A stretch of 64,000 nt of DNA from Mediterraneibacter massiliensis (GTDB lineage Bacteria > Bacillota > Clostridia > Lachnospirales > Lachnospiraceae): contig NZ_LN913001.1 in NCBI RefSeq assembly GCF_001487105.1, positions 1,079,353 through 1,143,352 on the forward strand, read 5' to 3'. The translations under genes were made by a program, and so were the position numbers. This document shows, piece after piece, positions 1-8,059 of this stretch. The stretch's first letter is position 1. Each line of letters opens with the position of its first letter. Under the pieces are notes generated by a model. That model searched no databases. It was not told the DNA's origin and saw only the letters and a list, made by a program, of their open reading frames with translations.

Positions 1-1
1 T

Positions 2-205
2 ATTGAGGGCAGTATCAATCTGCCTCTTGATCGGATCACGGCAATTGAAAATACGGTGAAAGATAAAAACACACCACTTTTTGTGCATTGCCACAGCGGT
101 ATCAGAAGCGGACAGGCTGTGTCTTATCTGAAGAGAAAAGGATATACAAAGATAGAAAATATAGGCGGAATCAAAAGTTACGGCGGAAAGGTGGTCAGAT
201 CATGA
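2..205 (+). CDS. Rhodanese-like domain protein, 3' fragment
   Basis: The reading frame is open from the left window edge and ends in TGA at 203-205, giving about 67 residues of a rhodanese fold. The active-site loop HCHSGIRS, with its persulfide-forming Cys, is visible, followed by the typical C-terminal block ending in IENIGGIKSYGG. Rhodaneses carry sulfane sulfur on this Cys and pass it to acceptors. The stop overlaps the ATG of the next gene by four bases (ATGA), so the two are translationally coupled and probably work together in sulfane-sulfur or CoA-persulfide metabolism. The N-terminus lies outside the window, so it cannot be said whether the protein has other domains. Confidence 0.85.
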   Translation: MEGSINLPLDRITAIENTVKDKNTPLFVHCHSGIRSGQAVSYLKRKGYTKIENIGGIKSYGGKVVRS

Positions 206-1899
206 AGATTGTAATCATAGGCGGCGTCGCAGGCGGAGCGACAGCGGCGGCAAGAATACGCAGGCTTGATGAACAGGCTGAGATCACGGTGTTTGAGCGT
301 TCGGGATTTATTTCTTATGCTAATTGCGGACTTCCTTATTACATTGGCGGTGTCATTGAAGATGAAAACGAACTGACTTTGCAGACACCGGAAAGTTTTT
401 GGAATCGCTTTCGTATTAAAATGAAGGTGCATCATGAGGTTACAGCAATTCATCCAGAAAGCAAAACAGTGACCGTAAAAAATCTTGAAAGTGGGAATGT
501 ATTTACAGAAAGTTATGACAAGCTCCTCCTTTCCCCCGGCGCAAAGCCGGTGCGGCCAAAGTTTGCCGGGATGGACAGCAGCAGGATATTTACATTGCGT
601 ACCGTTGAGGATACGCTGAAGATTAAGAAATATGTGGAGGAACATCGTCCAAAGCATGCAGTTGTCGTTGGCGGAGGTTTTATTGGAATCGAGACTGCGG
701 AAAATCTGCATGGACTTGGGATTGATATAACCCTTGTGGAGGCTGCTGAACAGCTGATGACTCCCTTTGACGCAGATATGGCATCTTTCCTTCACGCGGA
801 GATCCGTAGGAACGGCGTAAATCTGCTGCTGGGGCATTTTGTGGAAGGATTTTCGGATACCGGATGCGGCATTGATGTCAAACTAAAGGACGATATTATA
901 GTTCATGCAGATATGGTGCTGCTTGCTATCGGCGTTGCTCCCGAAACGACACTTGCAAAGGAGGCGGGACTTGAAACAGGAATCAGGGACAGTATTATAG
1001 TCAATGACAGAATGGAAACATCGGTTTCTGATATCTATGCTGTGGGAGATGCGGTACAGATTAAAAATTTTGTGACCGGCGAGGATGCGCTCATTTCTCT
1101 TGCGGGCCCTGCCAATAAGCAAGGCCGGATCGCTGCCGACAATATATGCGGCGGAGACAGCCGCTACACAGGCGGTCAAGGAAGTTCGATCATTAAAGTA
1201 TTTGATATGACGGCTGCATCTACGGGGATCAATGAAAAAACAGCAAGATCACTTGGTATTGCAGCAGATAAAGTGATCCTGTCTCCGATGAGCCATGCGG
1301 GATACTATCCCGGCGGCAAAATGATGACGATGAAAGTCCTGTTTGAAAAAGAAACTTACCGGCTGCTTGGCGCCCAGATCGTAGGTTTTGAAGGGATTGA
1401 CAAGCGGATAGATGTTCTTGCGACGGCAATCCATACCGGTATGAAAGCAGATGATCTTACAGAACTTGATCTTGCTTATGCTCCTCCGTATTCCTCAGCC
1501 AAGGATCCTGTGAATATGGCAGGATATATGATAGAGAACTTAAAGAAAGGTGTTGTGAAACAGTGGTATTATGAGGACGACGAAACACTTCCGCGTGACG
1601 GCAGTAGTATACTCCTCGATACGCGGACAGTGATGGAATACAGCAGGGGGCATGTAGAAGGGTTTATGAATATTCCTGTTGATGAACTGCGGGAGCGCCT
1701 TGATGAACTTGACAAAACCAAACCGGTATATGTTATTTGTCAAAGCGGACTGCGCAGCTATATTGCAAGCAGGATCTTGACCGGCAATGGTTTTGAAGCG
1801 TATAACTTTGCCGGTGGGTTCCGGTTCTATGATGCGGTTCACAATGATAAAGCATTGCATAAAAAAGCAACTCCCTGCGGAATGGATGCCGATAAATAA
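202..1899 (+). CDS. CoA-disulfide reductase / rhodanese fusion (FAD/NAD(P)-dependent)
   Basis: 565 residues. An N-terminal FAD-binding Rossmann motif (IIGGVAGGATAAARIRR) is followed by the SYANCGLPYY motif, in which Cys42 is the single redox Cys of the CoA-disulfide/CoA-persulfide reductase family. A second nucleotide-binding fold (VVGGGFIGIETAENL) lies near residue 160 and a dimerisation domain follows. From about residue 460 there is a C-terminal rhodanese domain with active-site loop CQSGLRS (Cys about 513). This is the known CoADR-RHD architecture, which reduces CoA disulfide or CoA/glutathione persulfides with NAD(P)H. The ATG at 202 was chosen because it begins the conserved FAD motif and overlaps the upstream rhodanese stop; an earlier in-frame ATG at 88 would add a tail that overlaps the upstream gene. 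The substrate is inferred from the family. Confidence 0.88.
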   Translation: MKIVIIGGVAGGATAAARIRRLDEQAEITVFERSGFISYANCGLPYYIGGVIEDENELTLQTPESFWNRFRIKMKVHHEVTAIHPESKTVTVKNLESGNVFTESYDKLLLSPGAKPVRPKFAGMDSSRIFTLRTVEDTLKIKKYVEEHRPKHAVVVGGGFIGIETAENLHGLGIDITLVEAAEQLMTPFDADMASFLHAEIRRNGVNLLLGHFVEGFSDTGCGIDVKLKDDIIVHADMVLLAIGVAPETTLAKEAGLETGIRDSIIVNDRMETSVSDIYAVGDAVQIKNFVTGEDALISLAGPANKQGRIAADNICGGDSRYTGGQGSSIIKVFDMTAASTGINEKTARSLGIAADKVILSPMSHAGYYPGGKMMTMKVLFEKETYRLLGAQIVGFEGIDKRIDVLATAIHTGMKADDLTELDLAYAPPYSSAKDPVNMAGYMIENLKKGVVKQWYYEDDETLPRDGSSILLDTRTVMEYSRGHVEGFMNIPVDELRERLDELDKTKPVYVICQSGLRSYIASRILTGNGFEAYNFAGGFRFYDAVHNDKALHKKATPCGMDADK

Positions 1900-1908
1900 G
1901 CATAAAAG

Positions 1909-1952
1909 AAAAAACGCTGAGAAAATCTTTTTGGAGGATCTCAGCGTTTTTT
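1909..1952. terminator. Bidirectional rho-independent terminator
   Basis: An inverted repeat with arms AACGCTGAGA and TCTCAGCGTT is flanked by an A-run on the left and a T-run on the right, so it can end transcription in both directions. It lies between two convergent genes, the CoA-disulfide reductase and the Crp/Fnr regulator. Confidence 0.9.
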
Positions 1953-1953
1953 G

Positions 1954-2610
1954 TCAATCCAGCATTCTTTGGAGCCCCTCTTCATCTGTGATCTCGATCG
2001 TTCCTCGGGAGAGAGTGAGAAGTCCTTCATTTACAAAATACTTAAGCATACGGGTTACGACTTCTCTTGGATTTCCCAGATGTTTCCCAATAGTTTCGTG
2101 GGTGATCTTAAGCGTGTTTGTACCTTCGATACTGGCTTCATTTAAAAGAAAATCTGCAAGCCGCTTGTCAAAGCTTTTCCACATTACCTGATCTATCAGC
2201 CACATGACATCGCTAAACCGGCTTGCCATGACCTCGTTTGTATAATTGGCGAGGGGGGCGGACACTTCCATGATCTTCTTATAAGCTTCGGAGGGAATGA
2301 CCAGGACTTCGGTATCTTTTTCAGCGGTGATCGTTATGTCAAATTGTATACTGTTCAATATACAGGAAGCAGAGAACAGGCAGATATCTCTTTCGAAAAG
2401 ACGGTACAAAGTAATTTCCCTGCCATCGTCAGATATGGTAAACGCACGGATCTGACCGGATATCACAAGGAGTAGTCCCGTGCAGTCCTGGGATCCGTTA
2501 TGCAGTATTTCGCTTTTACTGAATTTACGGATGAAAGCTGTATTCGTAAGCGCATCCTGCTGTTCTTTTGGCAATTTGCCAAACACAGGAAGATAGGTCA
2601 AGTAATTCAT
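1954..2610 (-). CDS. Crp/Fnr-family transcriptional regulator
   Basis: 218 residues. The N-terminal half is a cyclic-nucleotide-binding-like beta-roll (about residues 20-120), and a long dimerisation helix follows. The C-terminal winged helix-turn-helix includes ITHETIGKHLGNPREVVTRM, close to the Crp/Fnr recognition helix. There is no N-terminal Cys cluster of the oxygen-sensing FNR type, although Cys residues are scattered in the effector domain (DCTG, DICLFSASC). The ribosome site AAAGGAGA lies just upstream of the ATG. It converges on the CoA-disulfide-reductase/rhodanese pair and diverges from the sodium symporter, so either could be its target. A perfect inverted repeat inside the symporter promoter is a candidate operator. 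The effector is unknown. Confidence 0.88.
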   Translation of the reverse strand: MNYLTYLPVFGKLPKEQQDALTNTAFIRKFSKSEILHNGSQDCTGLLLVISGQIRAFTISDDGREITLYRLFERDICLFSASCILNSIQFDITITAEKDTEVLVIPSEAYKKIMEVSAPLANYTNEVMASRFSDVMWLIDQVMWKSFDKRLADFLLNEASIEGTNTLKITHETIGKHLGNPREVVTRMLKYFVNEGLLTLSRGTIEITDEEGLQRMLD

Positions 2611-2668
2611 AAGCAGAATCTCCTTTATATAGAGCGTGATTTTTTATTTGTCCACTCTTCTTTCTATA

Positions 2669-2697
2669 ATTATATGCAAAATGGCGAGCAGTATCAA
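2669..2697 (-). promoter_or_regulatory. Sigma-A promoter for the Crp/Fnr regulator
   Basis: On the minus strand, TTGATA (2692-2697) and TATAAT (2669-2674) are separated by 17 bp, close to consensus, and transcription would run into the regulator gene. The site lies in the 227-bp divergent intergenic region. Confidence 0.75.
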
Positions 2698-2739
2698 TCT
2701 GTTTCAGGCAAATTTTTCCGGGATGTATTTTACTCCTGC

Positions 2740-2768
2740 TTGACAGAGAGGAAAGTCTGTCATAAGAT
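2740..2768 (+). promoter_or_regulatory. Sigma-A promoter with embedded operator for the symporter
   Basis: TTGACA (2740-2745) and TAAGAT (2763-2768) are 17 bp apart. The perfect inverted repeat TGACAGA-N8-TCTGTCA (2741-2762) occupies the whole spacer and the -35 box, so a protein bound there would block RNA polymerase. The adjacent divergent Crp/Fnr gene is the natural candidate binder; this link is inferred. Confidence 0.7.
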
Positions 2769-2837
2769 AAAAAAGTGTTTGGAAATCTGCATGCAGATGA
2801 AAAACTGTGAATGAGAGTATAGAGAGGAAGAAATACG

Positions 2838-4205
2838 ATGAAAAGAGAAAAATTCGGCTCGCGTCTGGGCTTTATTCTTATTTCGGCGGGATGCGCGATC
2901 GGACTGGGAAATGTCTGGCGCTTTCCCTATATTACCGGGCAGTATGGAGGAGCGGCGTTTGTGCTGATCTATCTGTTCTTTCTGCTGATCCTGGGACTGC
3001 CCATTATGGTCATGGAGTTTTCTGTGGGGCGCGCGGGGCAGTCCAGTATTGCGCTGGCGTTTGACAAGTTGGAACCTGAAGGAACAAAATGGCATTGGTA
3101 TAAGTATTTTGGCATGGCAGGGAATTACCTGCTTATGATGTTTTACACCACCATCGGCGGCTGGATGATCACATATCTGCTTAAAATGGCGTCAGGCCAG
3201 TTTGCAGGTTTGGACGCAAAACAGATCGAACAGTCTTTTGGAGAGCTGACAGCAAATCCGGGGATCATGGCAGTGTTCATGGTTCTTGTTGTGGCTCTTT
3301 GTTTTGGTATCTGCTGTCTGGGACTGCAAAAAGGAGTCGAGAAGATCACGAAAGTCATGATGCTGCTTTTGCTTGCTCTGATGATCGTATTGGCAGTACG
3401 TTCTATTACTCTGGAAGGGGCATATGCAGGACTGACATTTTATCTGTTCCCGGATTTCGGGAAAGTAAAAGAGGCAGGCATCATGGAAGTGGTGTTTGCG
3501 GCCATGGGACAGTCGTTTTTTACTTTGAGCCTGGGTATTGGAGCAATCGCTATTTTTGGCAGTTATATTGACAGAAGCCGCAGACTTACAGGGGAGGCTG
3601 TTTGTGTGACGATCCTGGATACTTGTGTAGCGCTGATCGCAGGTTTGATCATCTTTCCGGCGTGCTTTGCTTTTGATGTCAATCCTGGAAGCGGACCGAG
3701 CTTGATTTTTATTACTTTGCCGAATATATTTAATTCTATGAGCGGCGGCAGGATATGGGGGAGCATTTTCTTTCTTTGTATGTTCTTCGCGGCTGCCTCG
3801 ACGATCATAGCAGTATTTGAAAATATCATTTCCTTTGCGATGGATCTGATCGGATGCGGCAGGAGGAAAGCGGTTATATGGAATATGGCGGCAATCATAG
3901 TATTGTCTATACCATGTGTGCTGGGCTTTAATGTGCTCAGCGGTCTCGCGCCGATGGGAAGTGGGACGACGGTGCTGGATTTCGAAGACTTCCTCGTGAG
4001 CAATAACTTACTGCCGCTCGGAAGTCTGGTGTATGTCTTATTTTGTACAAGCAGGTATGGATGGGGATGGAAAAACTTCTGTGCCGAGGCAGACAGCGGT
4101 ACAGGTCTAAAATTTCCTAAATGGTCAAGGATATATGTGACTTTTATCCTGCCGCTTGTGGTTCTGTTTATTTTTGTGCAGGGATACTGGTCTTTGCTGC
4201 ATTAA
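2838..4205 (+). CDS. Sodium-dependent transporter of the neurotransmitter:sodium symporter (NSS) family
   Basis: 455 residues, about 11-12 hydrophobic segments, no signal peptide. The N-terminus carries the NSS hallmark: GFILISAGCAIGLGNVWRFP (unwound TM1, substrate and sodium site), then GGAAFVLIY and MVMEFSVGR. Bacterial members (LeuT, TnaT, MhsT, Tyt1 type) import amino acids with sodium; the specific substrate cannot be read from the sequence. Ribosome site AGAGAGGAAG precedes the ATG. The promoter contains a perfect inverted repeat, so expression is probably regulated. The csoR gene follows after 54 bp and may be co-transcribed. Confidence 0.93.
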   Translation: MKREKFGSRLGFILISAGCAIGLGNVWRFPYITGQYGGAAFVLIYLFFLLILGLPIMVMEFSVGRAGQSSIALAFDKLEPEGTKWHWYKYFGMAGNYLLMMFYTTIGGWMITYLLKMASGQFAGLDAKQIEQSFGELTANPGIMAVFMVLVVALCFGICCLGLQKGVEKITKVMMLLLLALMIVLAVRSITLEGAYAGLTFYLFPDFGKVKEAGIMEVVFAAMGQSFFTLSLGIGAIAIFGSYIDRSRRLTGEAVCVTILDTCVALIAGLIIFPACFAFDVNPGSGPSLIFITLPNIFNSMSGGRIWGSIFFLCMFFAAASTIIAVFENIISFAMDLIGCGRRKAVIWNMAAIIVLSIPCVLGFNVLSGLAPMGSGTTVLDFEDFLVSNNLLPLGSLVYVLFCTSRYGWGWKNFCAEADSGTGLKFPKWSRIYVTFILPLVVLFIFVQGYWSLLH

Positions 4206-4259
4206 GAAATGGATAAGCTGATGTATTATAGAGAGGAAAGAATAAGGAACAGGTGAAAA

Positions 4260-4568
4260 ATGGCAGAAGAACATATGCATGAACATGGCGAACATCCCCA
4301 TGTCCATTCGAAAGGGTATGAAAAAGCAATCATAAACAGGCTGTCACGTTCTATCGGGCACTTAGAGTCGATCAAGCGGATGATAGAGAGTGGAAAAGAC
4401 TGCAGTGAAGTACTGATACAGCTCGCGGCGGTGAAAGCGGCAGTCAATAATACAGGGAAAGTAATCTTAAAAGAACATCTGGAACATTGTATCGTCGATG
4501 CAATCGAACACGGGGATATGGAAAGTGTAGAAAAATTAAATAAAGCAATTGATATTTTTATCAAGTAA
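4260..4568 (+). CDS. csoR: CsoR/RcnR/FrmR-family metal-sensing repressor, CsoR-like ligand set
   Basis: 102 residues, all-helical DUF156 fold. The residues with ligand spacing of the copper sensor CsoR are present: Cys48, His73 and Cys77 (C-x24-H-x3-C). A Cys in the last position favours Cu(I)-type CsoR over nickel/cobalt RcnR or formaldehyde FrmR. The first 17 residues are unusually His-rich (HMHEHGEHPHVH), which could bind metal or be a spacer. No copper exporter is adjacent. The gene sits between the NSS symporter and a PurF-like gene (17-bp gap), so the regulated gene may be elsewhere, or this may be an autoregulated cluster with a different signal. Confidence 0.85.
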   Translation: MAEEHMHEHGEHPHVHSKGYEKAIINRLSRSIGHLESIKRMIESGKDCSEVLIQLAAVKAAVNNTGKVILKEHLEHCIVDAIEHGDMESVEKLNKAIDIFIK

Positions 4569-4585
4569 AGGAGAGGAATACGGTA

Positions 4586-5995
4586 ATGGGCGGATTTTTT
4601 GGTGTTGCTTCAAAGAAAAATTGTACGTTGGAATTATTTTACGGAGTAGATTATCATTCACATCTCGGCACACGAAGAGGAGGAATGGCGTTGTTTGGAG
4701 AGGAAGGTTTTCAAAGAGCGATCCATAATATAGAGAACTCTCCTTTTCGTACAAAATTTGAAAAAGATGTAGAAGAATTGAATGGAAATCTGGGAATTGG
4801 CTGTATCTCAGATTATGAGCCTCAGCCTCTTTTGATCCAGTCTCATCTGGGAAGCTTTGCGATCGCAACCGTGGGAAAAATCAATAATCAGGATGAACTG
4901 CTTAAGATGGTATATAAAGATGGACATTCCCATTTTCAGGAGATGAGCGGCGGGAAGATCAATGCTACAGAGCTGGTTGCTTCTTTGATCTGCAAAGCAG
5001 ACAGTATTGTAAACGGCATACGATATGTACAGAGTCTGGTAGATGGTTCCATGACAATTTTGCTGATGACAGAAAAAGGGTTGTATGCAGCGCGGGATAA
5101 GTACGGGCGTACTCCTGTGGTGATCGGGAAAAAAGAAGACGCTTACTGTGTTTCTTTCGAAAATTTTGCATATATCAATCTGGGGTATCAGGATCATAAA
5201 GAATTAGGGCCTGCGGAGATCGTCTATATAACGCCGGATGGGATCGAGACAGTAGGCGTTCCGGGCGAGGAGATGAAGATTTGTTCTTTCCTCTGGGTGT
5301 ACTATGGATATCCGACATCAGCCTATGAAGGCGTCAATGTGGAAGAAATGCGTTACAAATGTGGCAGCATGCTTGCAAAGCGTGATGAAGGAAGCGTTTC
5401 TCCTGATATCGTTGCCGGCGTGCCGGATTCGGGGATTGCTCATGCGATTGGGTATGCAAATGAATCTGGGATACCCTATGCAAGGCCGTTTATTAAATAT
5501 ACTCCCACATGGCCGCGGTCCTTTATGCCTGCAAATCAAAGTCAGCGGGAGCTGATCGCGCGTATGAAACTGATACCGGTACAGGCGCTTATCAAGAATA
5601 AGAAACTGCTCTTGATAGATGATTCTATTGTAAGAGGGACGCAGCTTCGGGAGACAACGGAATTTCTTTATCACAGCGGGGCGAAAGAGGTGCATGTCCG
5701 ACCGGCTTGTCCGCCGTTGCTGTATGGCTGTAAATATTTGAATTTCTCACGTTCTAAATCTGAGTTGGATCTGATTACAAGAAGGATTATTGAAGAACGA
5801 GAAAAAGAAGTGACTCCGGAAATACTGGAGGAATATGCAGATCCGTGCAGTGCCCGGTATGAAGAAATGGTAGAAGAAGTGAGACGCCGTCAGAACTTTA
5901 CGACACTTCGCTATCACAGACTGGATGATCTAAGAGCGTCTATTGGGTTATCTCCCTGCAAATTGTGTACGTATTGTTTCGATGGGAAAGAATAG
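4586..5995 (+). CDS. Amidophosphoribosyltransferase-like protein lacking the glutaminase nucleophile
   Basis: 469 residues with the two-domain PurF layout: an N-terminal Ntn-hydrolase (glutaminase) domain to about residue 230, then a type I phosphoribosyltransferase domain. The PRPP loop LLLIDDSIVRGTQ is intact. PurF normally starts, after processing, with a catalytic Cys in CGVFG; here the protein begins MGGFFGVASKK, with Gly where that Cys should be and no propeptide. Cys residues in KICSFLW, ACPPLLYGC and the C-terminal CKLCTYC correspond in place to the iron-sulfur ligands of Bacillus-type PurF. Ribosome site AAAGGAGAGG supports the ATG. It may use free ammonia, take ammonia from a partner, or catalyse another PRPP reaction. 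The neighbours (csoR, ABC transporter) are not purine genes. Confidence 0.8.
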   Translation: MGGFFGVASKKNCTLELFYGVDYHSHLGTRRGGMALFGEEGFQRAIHNIENSPFRTKFEKDVEELNGNLGIGCISDYEPQPLLIQSHLGSFAIATVGKINNQDELLKMVYKDGHSHFQEMSGGKINATELVASLICKADSIVNGIRYVQSLVDGSMTILLMTEKGLYAARDKYGRTPVVIGKKEDAYCVSFENFAYINLGYQDHKELGPAEIVYITPDGIETVGVPGEEMKICSFLWVYYGYPTSAYEGVNVEEMRYKCGSMLAKRDEGSVSPDIVAGVPDSGIAHAIGYANESGIPYARPFIKYTPTWPRSFMPANQSQRELIARMKLIPVQALIKNKKLLLIDDSIVRGTQLRETTEFLYHSGAKEVHVRPACPPLLYGCKYLNFSRSKSELDLITRRIIEEREKEVTPEILEEYADPCSARYEEMVEEVRRRQNFTTLRYHRLDDLRASIGLSPCKLCTYCFDGKE

Positions 5996-6069
5996 GCAGA
6001 GCTAAAGAAGTGCAGGCCAGATAATGTTTTGTGGTTCTTTCTTATGCAATAAAAGTAATTAAAAGTTTT

Positions 6070-6126
6070 CAGACACAATAAAAATCCCCCGTTTGTTTAG
6101 CCGCAGCGGGGGCTTCTTATTGTCTG
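6070..6126. terminator. Long hairpin, probable terminator after the PurF-like gene
   Basis: A long imperfect stem with arms starting CAGACA and ending TGTCTG encloses a CCCCCG/CGGGGG core. It is followed by TGTTTTA, a weak T tract. It lies 74 bp after the PurF-like stop and would end that transcript. Confidence 0.6.
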
Positions 6127-6331
6127 TGTTTTATGCACAGGTAGTTTCTGCTGTCGTGTTTTGTACTCTATACAGAGGGCAGAGAGATCGTACCTTCCCG
6201 TACGCTGCGAAAATAATCAAACAGCGTAAGGAAAGCGATGGCTGCGAGAACAGCATGTTAAATATAAAGATTACTATACCGAACGCATTGAAAGCTGTTC
6301 CAAAGGAAAGTCATATAAAAATTAAAAAAAT
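6127..6331. other. Gene-poor stretch before the ABC permease
   Basis: The region between the PurF-like gene and the convergent ABC permease (336 bp in all) contains no intact gene. Beyond the hairpin at 6070-6126, the minus strand of 6168-6301 shows two short hydrophobic reading frames in different phases, resembling the decayed tail of a membrane protein. There is no start, ribosome site or recognisable family, so it is not called as a gene. Confidence 0.4.
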
Positions 6332-7129
6332 TTAGAATTTCTTTATATACCATTTTTCGAATAAATTGATCACCGCATACAGCGCCATTGCCATGATACA
6401 CAGCAGCACGATAGCCATCAAAAGCCAGTCGAGTTTAAAGACCTGGCTGGAATATATGATCAGATAGCCAAGTCCGTTTCTTGCGGCAAGAAACTCTCCG
6501 ATGATCACCCCTACCAGGCAGAGACCGATATTGACTTTCATGTTGCTGATAATGGCGGGAACAGAACCAGGGAGGATGACCTTGCTCAGCACATGCCGCT
6601 TGGTGCCGCGCAGGGTATAGATCAGTTTGATCTTTTCTTGATCTATAGAGGAAAAACTGGTATATAGGCTGAGGATACTTCCAAAAATGGCAACAGACAT
6701 ACCGGCGACGATGATCGTCTTCTTATTGGCGCCCAGCCATACGATCAGAAGAGGGGCGAGTGCGGATTTCGGCAGGCTGTTCAATACGACCAGATAAGGT
6801 TCGGCGATTTCAGACAGCTTATGGCTGTACCAGAGCAGCACAGCGACCAGGATGCCGAAAAATGTGACCAGCAGAAAGCTGACGATAATTTCATACAAAG
6901 TGATGCCGATATGGAGAAAGATAGACCGATCGAGTACCATACTCCAGAAACACAGAAAAATTCTGGAAGGACTGCTGAAGATAAAAGAATCGATAAGTCC
7001 TATATCGGCCGAGGCCTCCCATAAAATAAGAAAGAGAAGCAGGATGGATATACGAAAGAGGATAACGATGCGGCGATGCATGCGCAGGCGGCGCAGATAG
7101 AGTTGTTGACCGTGGGAAAATTTATTCAT
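6332..7129 (-). CDS. ABC transporter permease, SsuC/TauC/ThiX-like family
   Basis: 265 residues with about six membrane helices. The EAA-type cytoplasmic loop is present (EKIKLIYTLRGTKRHVLSKVILPGSVPAIISNMKVN), characteristic of BPD_transp_1 permeases of the nitrate/sulfonate/taurine and pyrimidine-precursor importers. It overlaps the ATPase gene by eight bases, so the two form an operon. No periplasmic or lipoprotein binding subunit is adjacent, so the substrate cannot be inferred. Transport direction is assumed inward from the family. Confidence 0.88.
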   Translation of the reverse strand: MNKFSHGQQLYLRRLRMHRRIVILFRISILLLFLILWEASADIGLIDSFIFSSPSRIFLCFWSMVLDRSIFLHIGITLYEIIVSFLLVTFFGILVAVLLWYSHKLSEIAEPYLVVLNSLPKSALAPLLIVWLGANKKTIIVAGMSVAIFGSILSLYTSFSSIDQEKIKLIYTLRGTKRHVLSKVILPGSVPAIISNMKVNIGLCLVGVIIGEFLAARNGLGYLIIYSSQVFKLDWLLMAIVLLCIMAMALYAVINLFEKWYIKKF

Positions 7130-7889
7130 ATGCTTTCAACTCCTTCCATATAATATTAAAATAATTTTTAAATTCGGGCGCATTTCTTCTTTCCATGGGT
7201 GTATCTTTTTCTAGCGCAAATGTGATCGGCAGGATTTTTACGATTGCCGCAGGACGGCGGCTTAAAATGATGATGCGGTCTGCAAGGCTGACTGCTTCCG
7301 ATAAGTCATGTGTAACAAGCAGAGCGGTTTTGCCGGAGTTTCGGATGATCTGTCCGATATCATCACTGACAGAGAGCCGGGTCTGATAGTCCAAGGCGGA
7401 GAAAGGTTCATCTAGGAGCAGAAGTTCCGGCTCTAAAACAAGCGTGCGAATCAGCGCCGCACGTTGACGCATGCCTCCGGATAAGTCGGAAGGCTTCGCG
7501 TTTTTGAAATTTTTTAGGCCGTATTGTTCTAAAAGTTCGTCGGCCTTTTGGCGGGAGTGTGGAGTCAATTTGTGCTGGATCTCCAGACCGAGTAAGATAT
7601 TGCGGTAGACACTGCGCCATTCAAACAGATGATCGTGTTGGAGCATATAGCCTACGTTGACTGTGCTTTCATTAAGCGGCTTTCCGCAGAGTGTTATATT
7701 TCCCTTTTCTGGTTTTAAAAGTCCGGCGATCAGAGAAAGAAGAGTTGATTTGCCGCATCCCGACGGGCCGACAATGGCGGTAAATTCTCCGGGAGCGACA
7801 GAAAAAGAAATATCAGAAAGTGCTTTTGTCTCTCCGGTATAGCTGTGATACGTATAATGTATGTTTGTTAATTTTAAAATGGCATCCAT
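7122..7889 (-). CDS. ABC transporter ATP-binding protein, SsuB/TauB/NrtD-like
   Basis: 255 residues. Walker A GPSGCGKSTL (about residue 40), Q-loop, signature LSGGMRQRAAL, Walker B LLLLDEPFSALD and the H-loop TH are all present and in order, so the ATPase should be active. It energises the permease encoded by the overlapping downstream gene. Ribosome site GGAGTGA precedes the ATG. A cognate solute-binding protein is missing from the neighbourhood, which is unusual for this family, where three-gene operons are the rule. Confidence 0.9.
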   Translation of the reverse strand: MDAILKLTNIHYTYHSYTGETKALSDISFSVAPGEFTAIVGPSGCGKSTLLSLIAGLLKPEKGNITLCGKPLNESTVNVGYMLQHDHLFEWRSVYRNILLGLEIQHKLTPHSRQKADELLEQYGLKNFKNAKPSDLSGGMRQRAALIRTLVLEPELLLLDEPFSALDYQTRLSVSDDIGQIIRNSGKTALLVTHDLSEAVSLADRIIILSRRPAAIVKILPITFALEKDTPMERRNAPEFKNYFNIIWKELKAYE

Positions 7890-7962
7890 AACATCACTCC
7901 AGTCGACAGATATATAGTTAGTTTATGAAAAAAATAAATATCGGTGCATCAGCGTTTAAATG

Positions 7963-7971
7963 TGGTATAAT
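7963..7971 (+). promoter_or_regulatory. Extended -10 promoter for queH
   Basis: TGGTATAAT (TATAAT at 7966-7971) is an extended -10 element with no good -35 box. It lies 88 bp before the queH start in the region divergent from the ABC operon. Confidence 0.5.
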
Positions 7972-8059
7972 AACAGAAACGTGCAGCCTTTCGGGCAGGT
8001 TTTTCATAAGGCGTACGATATACAATAGATATATAAATAGAAACACAGGAGTGATCCGG

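Noticed and set aside
178..837. A 219-codon open frame on the minus strand
   Set aside because: It lies antisense to the conserved CoA-disulfide reductase, has no ribosome site and its protein is rich in His, Cys and Arg as expected from reading codon-biased DNA backwards.
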